The notes below the pieces were generated by a model. That model was not told where the DNA came from. It worked only from the letters and a program-made list of their open reading frames with translations, and ran no database searches. A stretch of DNA of 64,000 nt. It comes from Diadophis punctatus similis (Eukaryota > Chordata > Lepidosauria > Squamata > Dipsadidae). Location of the stretch: assembly GCA_023053685.1 (NCBI GenBank), contig JALIGW010000003.1, positions 51,170,496-51,234,495 of the forward strand. Direction: 5' to 3'. The position numbers and the translations under genes are program-made. Of this stretch, positions 1 to 10,434 are shown in pieces (positions within the stretch are counted from its first letter, which is position 1; each line of letters begins with the position of its first letter).

Positions 1-1384
1 TCCTAGCTTTTTAAATAATGCATTTGTTAAGGTTTGTTTTGAGAATTAAATACAGGTACTTTGGAATCACACATAAAATATCACAGCATAATAGGAATCT
101 TCTACCTACTTCCAAAATGGCAAATAAAGCCAAGGAGACAGGCCAGTTGGAATTCAGATCATGGCAAGAAACAAAATGTAGTATATAACCCCATAAGGCC
201 AGTCTGTTCTAAATCCCTGCGCCTCATAAACAATTACATTTACCATTTTTAGAAATCACACAATGCTCATCAAATGTGGATCTTGGTTTACTTGTTTGCA
301 AAATATTTGCTATTTTAGATCATAACTGCATTATCCATGCACTGTTGGCTAATCTTACTCCCGGTCTCAGTTTCACATACAGGAGAAGCTGATATTAGCA
401 ATGCCTGAACCAGGTGATTCAATATATTGCAACAGGGTGAAGGAGAGGTTTCTTCTGTATTCTCCAAGTCATTGACCTACCTAGCAACCAGGCACTCAAA
501 CAAACAAATCTAGGCAGGGCCTGGATCTCGATCTAAAGCTGCCTGGGTATCTGGCATTTACTTGATTGGAACAGCAGATACATTATGTTAATAGCAGCAG
601 TACATTCAGATCTGATTCACTTTGAATTCTTAATGCACACTGGTGGGGCAAGTCATTTACTTGGCTAGGTTACCTTGACCCACCAATGTGCATATCTCTA
701 CATAGCTGTTTGCAAGAGACAATGCAGCAAGGAAGTTACTTCTAATCTGGGCACATTAAAAAAAATCTTGGTCTTTAAAAAGAAAACTCACATACAATGA
801 TAAATTAATAGATTGATCTTAGTGCTGCTTATGTGAACCACTAGATGTTCCACACAAAAGGGTCCGTATAAAAAATATTTCTCTAAAGGTTAAGGGCAAT
901 AGTCTGATCAAGAGGTCAGGCATTTTCAGCTAGGGTTCAGATTGTTACAAAATCACCCTCCCCAATGTAATCACTCTAAAATGTAGGGCATCTGTTTGCA
1001 AAAGGATTGTAGAATGATCTTCAGACAGGAAGGCAAATATTTAATAGATACAACAAAGATGGGCCCTATGACTGGAGTATAGCTATTGGCTCAAAAGGAA
1101 CAGAAGAAATAGTGAGGAAGACAAGGCAGCGCAAATAGCAAATGGAGGCAAATAGGTTAAAGTGGAGGAATTAATACAAGGAATGGCCACAAAGCTGAAA
1201 AGTTTCCTTGATTATGAAAATCTCTTTTAAAAAAAAACCAAATTGTTCATCTTGGCTGGAAGGAGCAGCCTGGAAAATAATACAAAGGGGAGGAGGTCAC
1301 CCCTAAATTCTTGACCCGATTATGTACATACAGCATCCAAGGGAAAACCAAAAGCAGCAGCCCATATCCAAGAGAGGGTTTTTT
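1..1384. other. Unassigned DNA downstream of BTBD19
   Basis: Moderately AT-rich sequence without a convincing reading frame, RNA gene or recognised repeat. It should contain the rest of the BTBD19 3' UTR and the intergenic flank. I did not see a clear AATAAA signal on the minus strand. Confidence 0.5.
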
Positions 1385-1858
1385 AAAATTAGTAACTCAA
1401 GGCAGTGATCATACCTAATACTTCTTCCTCCTCCTATTTTCCGCACAACAGCGACAACCCTGTGAGGTGGGTTGGACTGAGAGAGAGTGATTGACCCAAA
1501 GTCACCCAGTTGGCTTTCATGCCTAAGGCAGGACTAGATCTGGTTTCTAGCCAGTTACTTAATCACTAGACCAGGGGTGAAATGCTCCCAGTTCAGTCGT
1601 GCCTGTCGGTCGTCAGAGAGCCGGTCGCGAAGGCAGCATGAGGCTCCGCCCACCCGCACAGACGCCGCCATTTGGGTTCTTTTACCCTCTGCACAGAACA
1701 CTTTGCGCATGCTCAGAGGGTAAAAGAACCCAAGTGGCGGTGTCTGAGCGGGTGGGCGGAGCCTCACGCTGCCTTTGCGAGTGGCTCTCTGACGACCGAC
1801 AGGCACGACCGAACCGGGAGCATTTCACCCCTGCGTGACTAGACTAAACTGGCCCTTG
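1385..1858 (-). mobile_element. tRNA-derived SINE (minus strand), split by a fold-back MITE
   Basis: On the minus strand the order is GCCAGTTTAGTCTAGTG, then a TCTAGTCCTGCCTTAGGCAT segment, a CACCTCACAGGG segment and a GGAGGAAGAAGTATTA tail. The same repeat is on the plus strand at 59225-59460, which defines its ends. The copy here is interrupted at the CTAGAC target by the element at 1572-1835. Its 5' end is only about 47 bp past the BTBD19 stop codon, so it probably lies in the 3' UTR. Confidence 0.7.
1572..1835. mobile_element. Fold-back hAT-like MITE with long palindromic arms
   Basis: Ends are CAGGGGTGAAATGCTCCC and GGGAGCATTTCACCCCTG. The two halves are near mirror images (GCCGCCATTTGGGTTCTTTT against AAAAGAACCCAAGTGGCGG), so similar reading frames occur on both strands. 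The flanks TCACTAGAC and TGACTAGAC look like a target duplication. The host sequence is a SINE. Confidence 0.7.
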
Positions 1859-1904
1859 GCTGGGCACAAAAGTGCTGCTTCCTCCTCATCCCAAGGATAT
1901 CCTG

Positions 1905-2039
1905 TCACTTATGCTGTGGGTCAAGGTAGCGATGATGGACTCGAGGCAACGTGCCACGCCGGCGCTGGCATAAGGAGGATTGCATCTCACGCCTCTTCCA
2001 CAGAGCATGGGTTTTCCAGGCCTCAGCAAAACTCTCTAC
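1905..2039 (-). CDS. BTBD19: BTBD19 last coding exon with stop codon
   Basis: On the minus strand this exon follows a CCCTCTCCTAG acceptor and contains 44 codons plus TGA at 1907-1905. It reads VESFAEAWKTHALWKRREMQ, then an arginine-rich QRRRGTLPRVHHRYLDPQHK end. This matches the C-terminus of BTBD19 (EAWKCHAL, CRRRRGTLPREHHRFLDLSFK), including the basic RRRGTLPR..HHR.LD signature that I regard as diagnostic. Joined to the six upstream exons it gives about 260 residues in frame, against about 290 expected. The 3' UTR runs toward position 1; its end is not determined. Confidence 0.88.
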   Translation of the reverse strand, partial: VESFAEAWKTHALWKRREMQSSLCQRRRGTLPRVHHRYLDPQHK

Positions 2040-2364
2040 CTAGGAGAGGGCAAAACAGTTACAGAATATTTGAACCGGTGCTATGTAGGAATGGAACTTA
2101 ATAGGTAACACATTCAGAATAAGTTACAGAGGTGCGATGGGAAATGGATGCGTCCCTTTCTCTCTTCTCAGAGGCAGAGAGGCCATCCCCTGCCAATTAC
2201 TAGTTATACTTTTCTTAGTCACTAAAACCTTTCCCTGCAAGGTTGGGATTACTTATTTACAACTGGGATATGCCACAAAGGGTTGTAGTTTGAATAGTTC
2301 CTGTTCAGTGGGTGGCCAGCCAGACATGTCGGCTCTGAGATTAATCCATTGAATCCTTCCCGTT

Positions 2365-2415
<51 letters not shown>

Positions 2416-3139
2416 ACAAAATGTCGTTAAGCAATCTATTATGGCAACAGAGCCTGTCCCATCCCAGTGGACTGTTCAGCCAGTATTCCCTTTTTCAAGT
2501 ATGTTTTGCTTGAAATTTGTTTGTACTTGTGCTGTGCTTGGCTTTTCTTAGCAAGACTGAACAGATCAGCGGGGGGGGGGGGTGTTCAAATTTAACCAAT
2601 TTGTTTCATTCAATTCATCAGTGTGATTCTTTTTTAAAATAATCCCCAAAATTTGCAGTTACTATAACATGAATTTTTAACGTATTTTCTCTCTCTTTTT
2701 GTTTATGCAGTTTTCCTAATAAATAGTTTACATAAATATATAACAGCTTTTTACAAACGCATCCTTCCCAAATATGGTCAGATTTTTGTACAACTTTTGA
2801 GAACACAGTAGGTTCTGTGAACTTGTGACCACAGATGGCAACAGCTCTATTAATTTCTACCATTCTGCTGCCGCCATTTGTATTGATGGGGTGTGGTATT
2901 TCAAAATTTAAAAAAAAATCCTTCGTTGGATATTCTAAAATAGAATTTCCAATCAAATGGATGAGACCACCAGAGGCCCTATCCTGTGCGAGTTAATTCA
3001 CCTCCTTAAATGGAAGAACAGGACTATAACGTAAGAATACGCAAGCCAAGGAAATGATAAAACCGGTAGAAGCAGAATGGGAATGTGTCAGGTCCCAAAT
3101 GCATGCAGAAACTACACAGAGGCTGATAGCCACCCTCAC
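2040..3139. other. Last BTBD19 intron
   Basis: A 1.1-kb intron with GTGAGG donor and CCTAG acceptor. It holds a (CA)n tract at 2365-2414 and a G homopolymer at 2571-2582. Nothing else was recognised. Confidence 0.7.
2365..2414. repeat. (CA)n microsatellite
   Basis: About 20 uninterrupted CA units followed by an AAACACAC variation. Confidence 0.95.
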
Positions 3140-3265
3140 CGGAATCATCTGGTCTTTTTTGTTCTCTTCTTCCAGGGAGGTCAGTTCCCTTGGGGACAGC
3201 AGAGCCAAACGGAGCTGTGGCACCACAGTTCGTGCCATGTCATGCACAGTCCTATCAAGCACAGC
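3140..3265 (-). CDS. BTBD19: BTBD19 exon, BACK C-terminal part (probably exon 7)
   Basis: A 42-codon exon on the minus strand from a TCGCTCCCTGCAG acceptor to a GTGAGG donor, phase 0 at both ends. It reads AVLDRTVHDM, then VVPQLRLALLSPRELTSLEE, and ends QMIP. It aligns with the VVKELRLALLAPAELSALEE...LIPV portion of BTBD19. A tract of about 480 bp of AAAAT repeats lies only about 65 bp upstream of the acceptor in the gene direction, so branch point and polypyrimidine tract must sit in that short gap. Confidence 0.88.
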
Positions 3266-3329
3266 CTGCAGGGAGCGAGTACAGGGCTAGCACCGATTAG
3301 AACGGCTTTAAATAACAAAGATGGAAAAG

Positions 3330-3345
3330 AATAATAATAAAAAAT

Positions 3346-3409
<64 letters not shown>

Positions 3410-3809
3410 TAAAATAAAATAAAATAAAATAAAATAAAATAAAATAAAATAATAAAATAAAATAAAATAAAATAAAATATAATATAATAATATAAAATAA
3501 AATAAAATAATAAAATAAAATAAAATATAAAATAAAATAAATAATAAAATAATAAAATAAAATAAATAAATAAAATAAAATAAAATAAAATAAAATAAAA
3601 TAAAATAATAAAATAAAATAAAATAAAATAAAATAAAATAAAATAAAATAAAATAAAATAAAATAAATAAAATAAAATAAAATAAATAAAATAAAATAAT
3701 AAAATAAAATAAAATAAAATAAAATAAATAAAATAAAAATAAAATAAAAAATAAAAATAAAAATAAAAATAAAAAAAAATAAAAATAAAAACAAAAATAA
3801 AAATAAAAC
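3330..3809. repeat. (AAAAT)n low-complexity tract, about 480 bp
   Basis: AAAAT/AAAATA repeats with slips to AAT and AAAAAT. On the BTBD19 strand it reads (ATTTT)n and lies just upstream of the acceptor at 3266. Reading frames through it (Phe/Tyr/Ile/Leu only) are not genes. Confidence 0.95.
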
Positions 3810-3913
3810 AGAATTGTTTTTGGCTATCATACCTGCCATTTCTCAGCTCAAAAATGAAGTTCAAAGCAACTATATAAATAGCTATTCTATTTGTTGGTCT
3901 TACAATTCCAGCT

Positions 3914-4299
3914 CTAATTACCTCGACTTACAACAGTTCAATTAGTGATCGTTCAAAGTTACAACGGCACTGAAAAAAGTGACTCATGACCATTTTTCAC
4001 AGTTACAACTTTGCAGCATCCCCCATGATCATGTGATCAAAATGTAGATGCTTGGCAACTGGTTCATATTTACAACCATTGCTGTGTCCCAAGGTCATGT
4101 GATCACCTCTTGCACCCTTTTAATAAACAAAGTCAATGGGGAAGCAAGATTCACTTAACAACTGGGTTACTAATTTATCAACAGCAGTGATTCCCTTAAC
4201 AAATGTGGCAAGAAAGGTCGTTAAATGGGGCAAAAGAAATATCTCACTTAACAACAGAAATTTTGTGCTCAATTGTGGTCATAAATCAAGGACTACGTG
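3914..4299. mobile_element. Tigger-like MITE, copy 1
   Basis: Ends resemble CCTCGACTTACAAC and its inverse (TAAATCAAGGACTACG). The interior blocks TTCAAAGTTACAACGGCACTG, CATGTGATCA and AAAGTCAATGGGG are shared with the copies at 20785-21146, 29602-30000 and 31889-32280. The TA-flanked ends of the better copies fit pogo/Tigger elements. Reading frames inside are shared among copies and are not host genes. Confidence 0.65.
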
Positions 4300-4344
4300 C
4301 ATAGGATCCTGGAAAAAACATTTACCATATATGCATCCAAAATA

Positions 4345-4480
4345 TCAAAAGATCAGAAGGAGCTGTAGTTCAGAAAAGCTCATATCTTTTGATGAAATGC
4401 GTTTGTCAGAAATGGTGCTACCAGACTTCTGATTTTTTGCTACCATAGACTAACATGGTTCCCCTCCTACAAGGTGCCAA
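4345..4480 (+). repeat. Dispersed repeat remnant (SINE-like tail)
   Basis: Contains GCTGTAGTTCAGAAAAGCTC followed by GAAATGCGTTTGTCAGA and GCTACCAGACTTCTGATTTT, then CTACCATAGACTAACATGG. The same closing sequence occurs around 43366-43397 and 43822-43870, where a MITE split it. It resembles the 3' portion of reptile tRNA-type SINEs; the family is uncertain. Confidence 0.5.
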
Positions 4481-4767
4481 AGATAAGTGAAAGATGCCAC
4501 TTATTGGCCAAAAGTTATTATATGCCATTATTTTCAATAGAATTAGAAATAGCCAAGGAATCAGCTGATCTGTTATCATAGAACCAGCTTTCCTGAAGGA
4601 TATCAGCGTATCCTTCAGCTTTTCAGCTTTTGTAGCCTGAGGATATTGACAAGCCCCTGAAAGGGATGAGAGCAGTGCACTCGTTCAAGATTGCCTATCC
4701 TGATATTTAAAATTACCCAGGGCTAGATTCTGTTTATAGAAACACTGCAACAAAAGTCCCATTAAGA

Positions 4768-4930
4768 CAGCGTTCCCCAACCTGTCTAGCTTCACGGATC
4801 AGTGGTACCGGTGGCGATGGGTGAGAGGGGATGGTTTGGTGTGCATGCCCGCCACTTGTGCTTATGTGTCCCGATCCTCAATGGGCCGTGGACCGGTACC
4901 AGTCTGGGGTCCAGGCAGGGCTTGGGGACA
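4768..4930. mobile_element. Degraded hAT-type MITE
   Basis: Starts CAGCGTTCCCCAACCTG, contains GGCCGTGGACCGGTACC and ends with GGCTTGGGGAC, the usual layout of short amniote hAT elements of the CAGTGGTCCCCAACC type. No clean target duplication remains. Confidence 0.5.
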
Positions 4931-5682
4931 AGAGATGGTGCAGTTTTGATTAACTGAAATCGGAAAACTTAAAAGAGCAACATATATTTTGTACATAGCT
5001 TAACATGAACCTGATATTTTTGTATAAGATTCTAAACTGAGGAATATGGTTCTCAATTGTAGACAGTTTTGTAGGATAAAACATTTGGATTCATTATAAT
5101 CCAGTTTTTTTCATCTGGGTTTGAGATGGAAACTATCCTGGAGCATCAATGTGCAGAAAGTGCACTTTGCTGAGTTTCCTGGATTGAAGGCTGTCAGTAC
5201 TCATGATAACAGTTCGCAAAGTATCAATCTAATACTGGATTAGGATATGGGGCCTTTATTGCAAGGGCTATTGTTTTACATGGAGAGAAGGGCTAGTTTC
5301 AAAAGATGGCACTGAGGGTATTCAAGAGTTCCTGTAGGCCCTCAGTATCAGGAACAAAACAACTATGAATTACTGTCTCAAGTAAATATCTTTGGTTACT
5401 TTCCTATTGGACTATAAAAACCTCTTTTATTATATTTTTTCAGGAATTACAAGATTATTAGTTTTTTATTCTCCTATTTTATCATTAGCTTGTGCTATTT
5501 TTATTTAATGATGTTATCCCTGCTGTTATTTCAACAAGTCTATTGTTATCATAATATTGTTCTATTATGACTGACTACTGTTAAGTATTTGAGGAGGATT
5601 ATCTCTAGTTCTATGAAGCTTATTTAAAAAAAAAACTTAAACCTTGGGCCATTTTCCCCCCATCTAAGCTATCAGTACTTAC
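4931..5682. other. Unassigned intron sequence
   Basis: AT-rich BTBD19 intron sequence between a MITE and the 5683-5814 exon; nothing recognised. Confidence 0.5.
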
Positions 5683-5814
5683 AGACCCAACACGAGCCCA
5701 TTCTCGTACAGCATGGATTAGCTTCACCTCATCAATAGCCAAATAGTCACTCTGCAAAATAATTTGCATTGCTTGTTCTGACAGTTCCAAGAACCCACGT
5801 GTTTGGGTCACCTC
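5683..5814 (-). CDS. BTBD19: BTBD19 exon, core of BACK domain (probably exon 6)
   Basis: A 44-codon exon on the minus strand between a TTTTTTTCTCCGTAG acceptor and a GTAAGT donor, phase 0 at both ends. It begins EVTQTRGFLELSEQAM and ends VREWARVGS. The order TRGFLEL, LQSDYLAIDEVKLIHAVREW, ARVGS is the BACK-domain core (F..L....L..LL.S..L.V..E.....A...W) and follows BTBD19 closely (TRGFLELSAAAL, ARSWARVGA). An ATG-started reading frame that continues past the donor is only read-through into the intron. Confidence 0.9.
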
Positions 5815-6198
5815 CTACGGAGAAAAAAAGATGCTGTATAACTCTGAGATACAGAATATGAGGATAAAGAACTTCAGATAAAGATGAAGAGCCTGTAGAA
5901 AAAATAGAGTGTTCGGGCAATCCAGTTCCCCATTATATTACTCACTAACATCATTTCTAGACTCATTGCCACCATTTCCTATTGCACCACGGAACAAAAA
6001 ACTTTTTTGAGGTAGAGAGATGATCAAAACTTGAATACTGCTGATGTACAATGGTTGTACAACTCAGTCTGAAAGCTGAAGACATAATAGCATTGCCAAA
6101 TCTAGGTGCAAGCAATGCCTATTGTTTGTGTAGGAAAATGTATGGAAGCCCTATATAATAGTACCAAGAGTTTCTGCATGCAAGAAAATGTATTATAT

Positions 6199-6650
6199 AC
6201 CGGTATATATGGTTCAACCGGTAACGACCTGCTGGTGACGTCACAATGACATCACAGAACTGGTTCAATCTGTGCCGGTCCGTGAACGCCGCCATGTTTT
6301 GTTTTTTTTAAAGATTTTATTTTTTATTTTTTTCTGGGTTTTTTTCTTCTGCACATGCGCAGAAGCGGAGTTTCCGGCACTGTGCATTCGGTTGCCATCT
6401 TGTTTTTGGCTTTTTTTTGTGGGGAGTTTTTTTTCCCCGATTTTTTTTCTGGAATTTTTTACCGGGTTTTTTTCTTCTGCACATGCTCAGAAGCCGAGTT
6501 TCTGGCACTGTGCATGTGGTCGCCATCTTGTTTTTGGCTTTTTTTTTAAAAAAATGGATTTTTGCCACTGCGCATGTGCGCCCATGAGGTGCGCCCACGA
6601 GGCGTGGGAGGAAGCGAATCAGCAGCAAGGTAAGTTAGAACCCACCCCTG
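6199..6650. mobile_element. Family A hAT MITE (5' end damaged)
   Basis: Carries the family A core: CCGGTAACGACCTGCTGG, TGACGTCAC, CGCCGCCATG, CTTCTGCACATGCGCAGAAG, and the terminal AAGTTAGAACCCACCCCTG. The left terminal repeat has been replaced by ATATACCGGTATATATGG, so no target duplication is seen. Confidence 0.7.
6236..6243. promoter_or_regulatory. Perfect CRE octamer inside a family A MITE
   Basis: TGACGTCA, the palindromic CREB/ATF site. The same octamer occurs in other MITE copies at 30569, 34219, 42841 and 45031. Binding is inferred from the motif only. Confidence 0.5.
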
Positions 6651-6937
6651 GTTCAAAAGTATTATTTGGGCTATTGTTTGAAACTGTTGGGTTTTTAATT
6701 GTTATGCACCACCCAGAGTCATTGCTGTGGGATTAGTCGCTGTATTAATTAAATGCATACATACATATATTCATACATATATTCATACACCTGTACATAT
6801 ATACCATGGTCCAATAGGAAAGAAAATTACATTGATTTAATATAAATTCTCTTCATTCTCCAGTGTCTCAGTTAGAATAGGAAACATTGTATTGGGCCTC
6901 CTTTCTGCATGTCATCTCAGTATCTACCTCTTCTTAC
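6651..6937. other. Intron sequence, no feature recognised
   Basis: Includes an ATACATA-rich stretch; otherwise nothing seen. Confidence 0.5.
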
Positions 6938-7006
6938 CTGAGTATAATTCTCAACGAAGGCCAAGCAATATGTTTGCAAATCTAGTAGTCCATATGCCAC
7001 AGCTGC
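6938..7006 (-). CDS. BTBD19: BTBD19 exon, start of BACK domain (probably exon 5)
   Basis: A 23-codon exon on the minus strand from a TTTATGACAG acceptor to a GTAAG donor, phase 0 at both ends. It reads AAVAYGLLDLQTYCLAFVEN then YTQ, which aligns with VAVTFGLGQLQERCVAFIEAHSQ of BTBD19. The YGLLDLQTYCLAFVE pattern is the typical helix before and into a BACK domain (A..YG...L...C..F). Confidence 0.86.
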
Positions 7007-7349
7007 CTGTCATAAAGAGAGTAAGAATTAAAAAATGGATAAAATGACTACAGTGGGTACAACTGCATTTATCGCCTATATTTTTGAAGGCATTGTTGTG
7101 GGCAAGAGAAAAATAAATAAAATATTTATTCCAACATTTCAGTGTCTATTCATGGGTGAACGATTAGATATTGTAATCTTTAGCAACTCTATATAAGGAG
7201 ACAGAGAATTTTTCAGTCATTTAAAGTCTCCGCATTTCCCTGTTCCACTTTTCTTTTTTATAATATCTAGTTTAGACGTCCTGGCTGGTATCTTTCAGAT
7301 GTGTTCACTCAAAATTGTTGAGGTTACGGTCTCTAGTTTACATTATCTA

Positions 7350-7720
7350 AAGAAATGAAAGATGGGTGAAAATTGATCTTAATAAACTGAGGGTACAATT
7401 CAGTATTATTAACAGATACATTAGATCAATTGGCCTCTCCCCAATTACATCTACCGGTAACTGGCCTACCAGAGCAGGAAGACAGGGCATGTTGCAAGTC
7501 CCACAACAGGAAGGTACAAAAACGGCCTTCTCTGTAGTGGCTCCCTCCCTTTGAAACATCACTCCCCACAGATATGACTCGCCCCACACTGTTGCTTTTC
7601 CACAAGGCACTGAATACATAGCTTTGTCACCAGGCTTGGGGGAGCCTCCTTTAGAGCTTATGTAATTGTGCTGTTGTGCCATAGGGTGGATGGGAGCGGG
7701 GGACAAATTTATTGTTGAAC
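7350..7720 (+). mobile_element. LINE remnant, L2/CR1-type ORF2 C-terminus
   Basis: The plus-strand translation contains RSIGLSP, AGRQGMLQVPQ and TAFSVVAPSL, followed after a stop by SPHTVAFPQGTE. The FSVVAPSLWN-type motif is typical of the C-terminal end of L2/CR1 ORF2. The copy is short, 5' truncated and broken by stops. Confidence 0.5.
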
Positions 7721-9007
7721 TAATGTTGTCTGTAATTTTAACAGGAACATATTTTTGTTCCTTTTATGAAAGAAATTTCAAATCAAACTATTTCTAAAGG
7801 CAAAATCTGCAAATCGCATCCTAACAAACAGCTTTGGAATCTGTTCTCTGACCATTATTTGAAAATACAAATTGCATCTATATATGCCGCATGGCTCTCA
7901 AATTTCATTACCTGGTATTTAGAGTGCACTGACAAAATTGGCAGCAAAATTATGCATTTTTAAAAAAATGACATGGTTGTCCTATTGTCAACTTGTCACT
8001 GTCTGGATTGGAAAAAGGCAGAAAATGTTCAGTCCCAACCACTCACAATATTACTTTATCACCAGACATGTTTCTGTTACCCCTGGAGATCAAACATTTT
8101 GGTTTTCTTTTTAAGTGCATCACCAAGCTTTAAAAAAATAAAGTCACCGGTGCTTGCTTTGCATTCTCTAGAGTAATGGAAATATCTATGAGTATAGTGC
8201 TGAGTTCCTTTTGAAAGTATGGAGAGTAGCTATCTTATGCCTAGACTGAATGGGGTTTCAGTCTCCATGTGACATGTTTACATCTCATTTTGCTTGCTCT
8301 ACTGCTCTCCATCAGAATAAAACTACTGTTTTCTCTGACATATTCCAGGTTCAGTAAGCAGAGCTGCAGCTGGGAGTGAAAAGGAATAAAATAGGCAGTC
8401 TGCAAGATATAAACAATTTCTGTTACAGAGTATATGTGTGAAAACAATGTGATTGTGGCAAACCACATTATCTTGCCAGTTGAACTCAGGATACACCAGT
8501 CCCACATAGGATAAGCTGTGTTGTTTTTGTACCTTGATTTGGTATCTATATGTCCTGAAAATAGAATGCAGACCATGGTTTTCAGTGACCTCAGTCCGTC
8601 CTCCTCTGATCTGCAAAGTGGTCTAACCAAGTAATGTATATTTATATTACTTGCATCACTTGACAAACAAATAAAGGAAATGCTACTTGGCAATGATGGA
8701 AAACACAAAAGGGGGAATCCATTTTTAAATGTGTGGGTGTGCCTCAGAGGCACAAAGGGAGAGTTTAGCAAACACCACCATGAGACCACAAAGTTCATCA
8801 ATTACATACAGAGGTTTTTCCGTATGAGTGGTTCTTTTTGCAGAAAACAAGAAAGAATGCACCTGTGAGCCCACAGCGCTAACCTCTACTTTCATTCCCT
8901 GCTCCTGGATTACTAACGAATCACCCCGGTACCTACACATGTCTGTGAGTCACTAAAGAAGCTAATCTGAATTTGAGTATGAAAGAGGCTACTATGTGTT
9001 ACACCAT
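7721..9007. other. Unassigned intron sequence
   Basis: No recognised element. A 186-codon open frame on the minus strand (8241-8801) has no domain, repeat match or splice support and is treated as chance. Confidence 0.5.
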
Positions 9008-9017
9008 ACCAGTGTTT

Positions 9018-9075
9018 CCCAATCTCAGCAAACTTTAAGATGTGTGGACTTCAACGCATCAAATTCAGAATGTTG
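9018..9075 (+). mobile_element. Fragment of a hAT-type MITE
   Basis: Begins CAGTGTTTCCCAATCTC and continues AAGATGTGTGGACTTCAAC, the left end of a short element common in snakes. Only the left part is present. Confidence 0.45.
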
Positions 9076-9334
9076 AAAAGAAATTGCATGACATTCTCAG
9101 GACTGTTCATCAGTAGAATAATAATGTTCCAACAATTCAACAGAACAGGATCATCTTTGGTGTTGGGAGAGAAGATGGCAAAAGACATAATGCTTTTAAA
9201 ATGGGCTGGATCAAGCCAAAAATTGCATAGGGAAAAAAATCTAGAAAAAAACCCTCAATGTATCCCTATGGAAGAGACAGTTGGGCTGTGTGGCTCAGAG
9301 GGTTGCCAAGGTTCCATTCTATAAGCCCTCATCA

Positions 9335-9695
9335 CAGGGATGGGTTCTAACTTACCTCATTGCCGGTTCGCTTCCTCCCACGCTGCGTGGCTGCGCCTCG
9401 TGGGCGAGTGCGTGCTTTGCGCACGCGCGCATGCGCATGCGCCGTACCAAAAAATTAAAAATAAATAAATAAAATAAAAAAACCGAAAACAAGATGGCAA
9501 CCGCATGCACAGTGCCGGAAACTCGGCTTCTGCGCATGCTCAGAAGAAAAAAAATTCAAAAAAAAATTCAAAAAAATATGGCTGCGCCCAAGGACCAGCA
9601 CCGACTGAACCTGTTCCGTGACATCATCGTGACATCACCAGCAGGTCACTACTGGTTTGGGCGAACCAGTCCGAACCAGGAGGAACCCACCTCTG
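9335..9695. mobile_element. Family A hAT MITE, 361 bp
   Basis: Terminal repeats CAGGGATGGGTTC and GAGGAACCCACCTCTG. Target duplication CCTCATCA / CCTCAACA (7 of 8). The interior holds GCGGTTCGCTTCCTCCC, a CGCGCATGCGCA motif and TGACATCATCGTGACATCA. Orientation is opposite to the copy at 6199-6650. Confidence 0.85.
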
Positions 9696-10029
9696 CCTCA
9701 ACATCATCGCATGAGCAAAGCTACTCTAAAGCTATGTACAGAGTTCTAGAAACCACGCTCTAAATGTTTTACCTAAAGTAATTTCAGCCAGAAATTCTGG
9801 AAGGAAGGCTGCTGGGGACCGTACCAAGTTTTTCAAGGACTGCACACTATTCTAAGGCCTCATGTTATATAAATGTGATCCCAATAATGATTTAAGAAAA
9901 AAAATCATATTGTAAATTAAAATCTCAGACATAATATTTTATTTATATATTCTATTTTATCCTGCTTAAAAAAAAATTAAGCTCTTGAAGCAATACAAAT
10001 ACAATATAAAGGTAAGGCAGTATTGTCTA

Positions 10030-10434
10030 CAGATAGTCCTAGGCTTACAAACATAACTGAACCTGGAAGTCATGCAGGTTGTTGGGGGTCATCACATGAC
10101 CAACCCAATTTTACCGTACTTTTTTGCAGTAGTGATTAAAGAATGCCGTAGTCAATACGTGAACCCATTGTCTGCAATTGGCCTTTTTTGTTGTAAACCG
10201 GAAGTAAGCACCAGTTTCCGCCCAAAACTTCATAAATCACAGTTAATTGACTATGGGACACTGCAAATGGCTGTAAATGTGGGCAGTTGCTGAGTGTCCA
10301 AAATGCAATCACATGACCATGGGGAGGGGGAGGGGCCATTGGAACTTTGAATCTGGCTTGTAAGTACTTTTTGGGTGGTCCATTATAATTTTGAATGGTT
10401 GCTAAGCAACTAGTTGTAAGTTGAAGACTACCTC
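10030..10434. mobile_element. Tigger-like MITE, divergent copy
   Basis: Begins CAGATAGTCCTAGGCTTACA after TA and ends TTGTAAGTTGAAGACTACCT. Interior GTCATCACATGACC and AAATGCAATCACATGACC match the general design of the other Tigger-like copies. Confidence 0.6.

Noticed and set aside
1599..1838. Two look-alike frames on opposite strands, both starting MPVGRQRA
   Set aside because: They are the two arms of a fold-back MITE.
3181..3864. 227-codon and 164-codon frames of Phe, Tyr, Ile and Leu on the minus strand
   Set aside because: They are translations of the (AAAAT)n tract, and one only runs into a true BTBD19 exon by read-through.
4136..4432. 98-codon frame with a similar partner at 29523-29774
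   Set aside because: The similarity is real but comes from two copies of a Tigger-like MITE, not from related genes.
5620..5811. 63-codon frame taken as a complete small gene
   Set aside because: Its first 43 codons belong to a BTBD19 exon; the rest is intron past a GTAAGT donor.
8241..8801. 186-codon minus-strand frame
   Set aside because: No domain, no repeat match, no splice signals, and overlapping frames on both strands are equally open.
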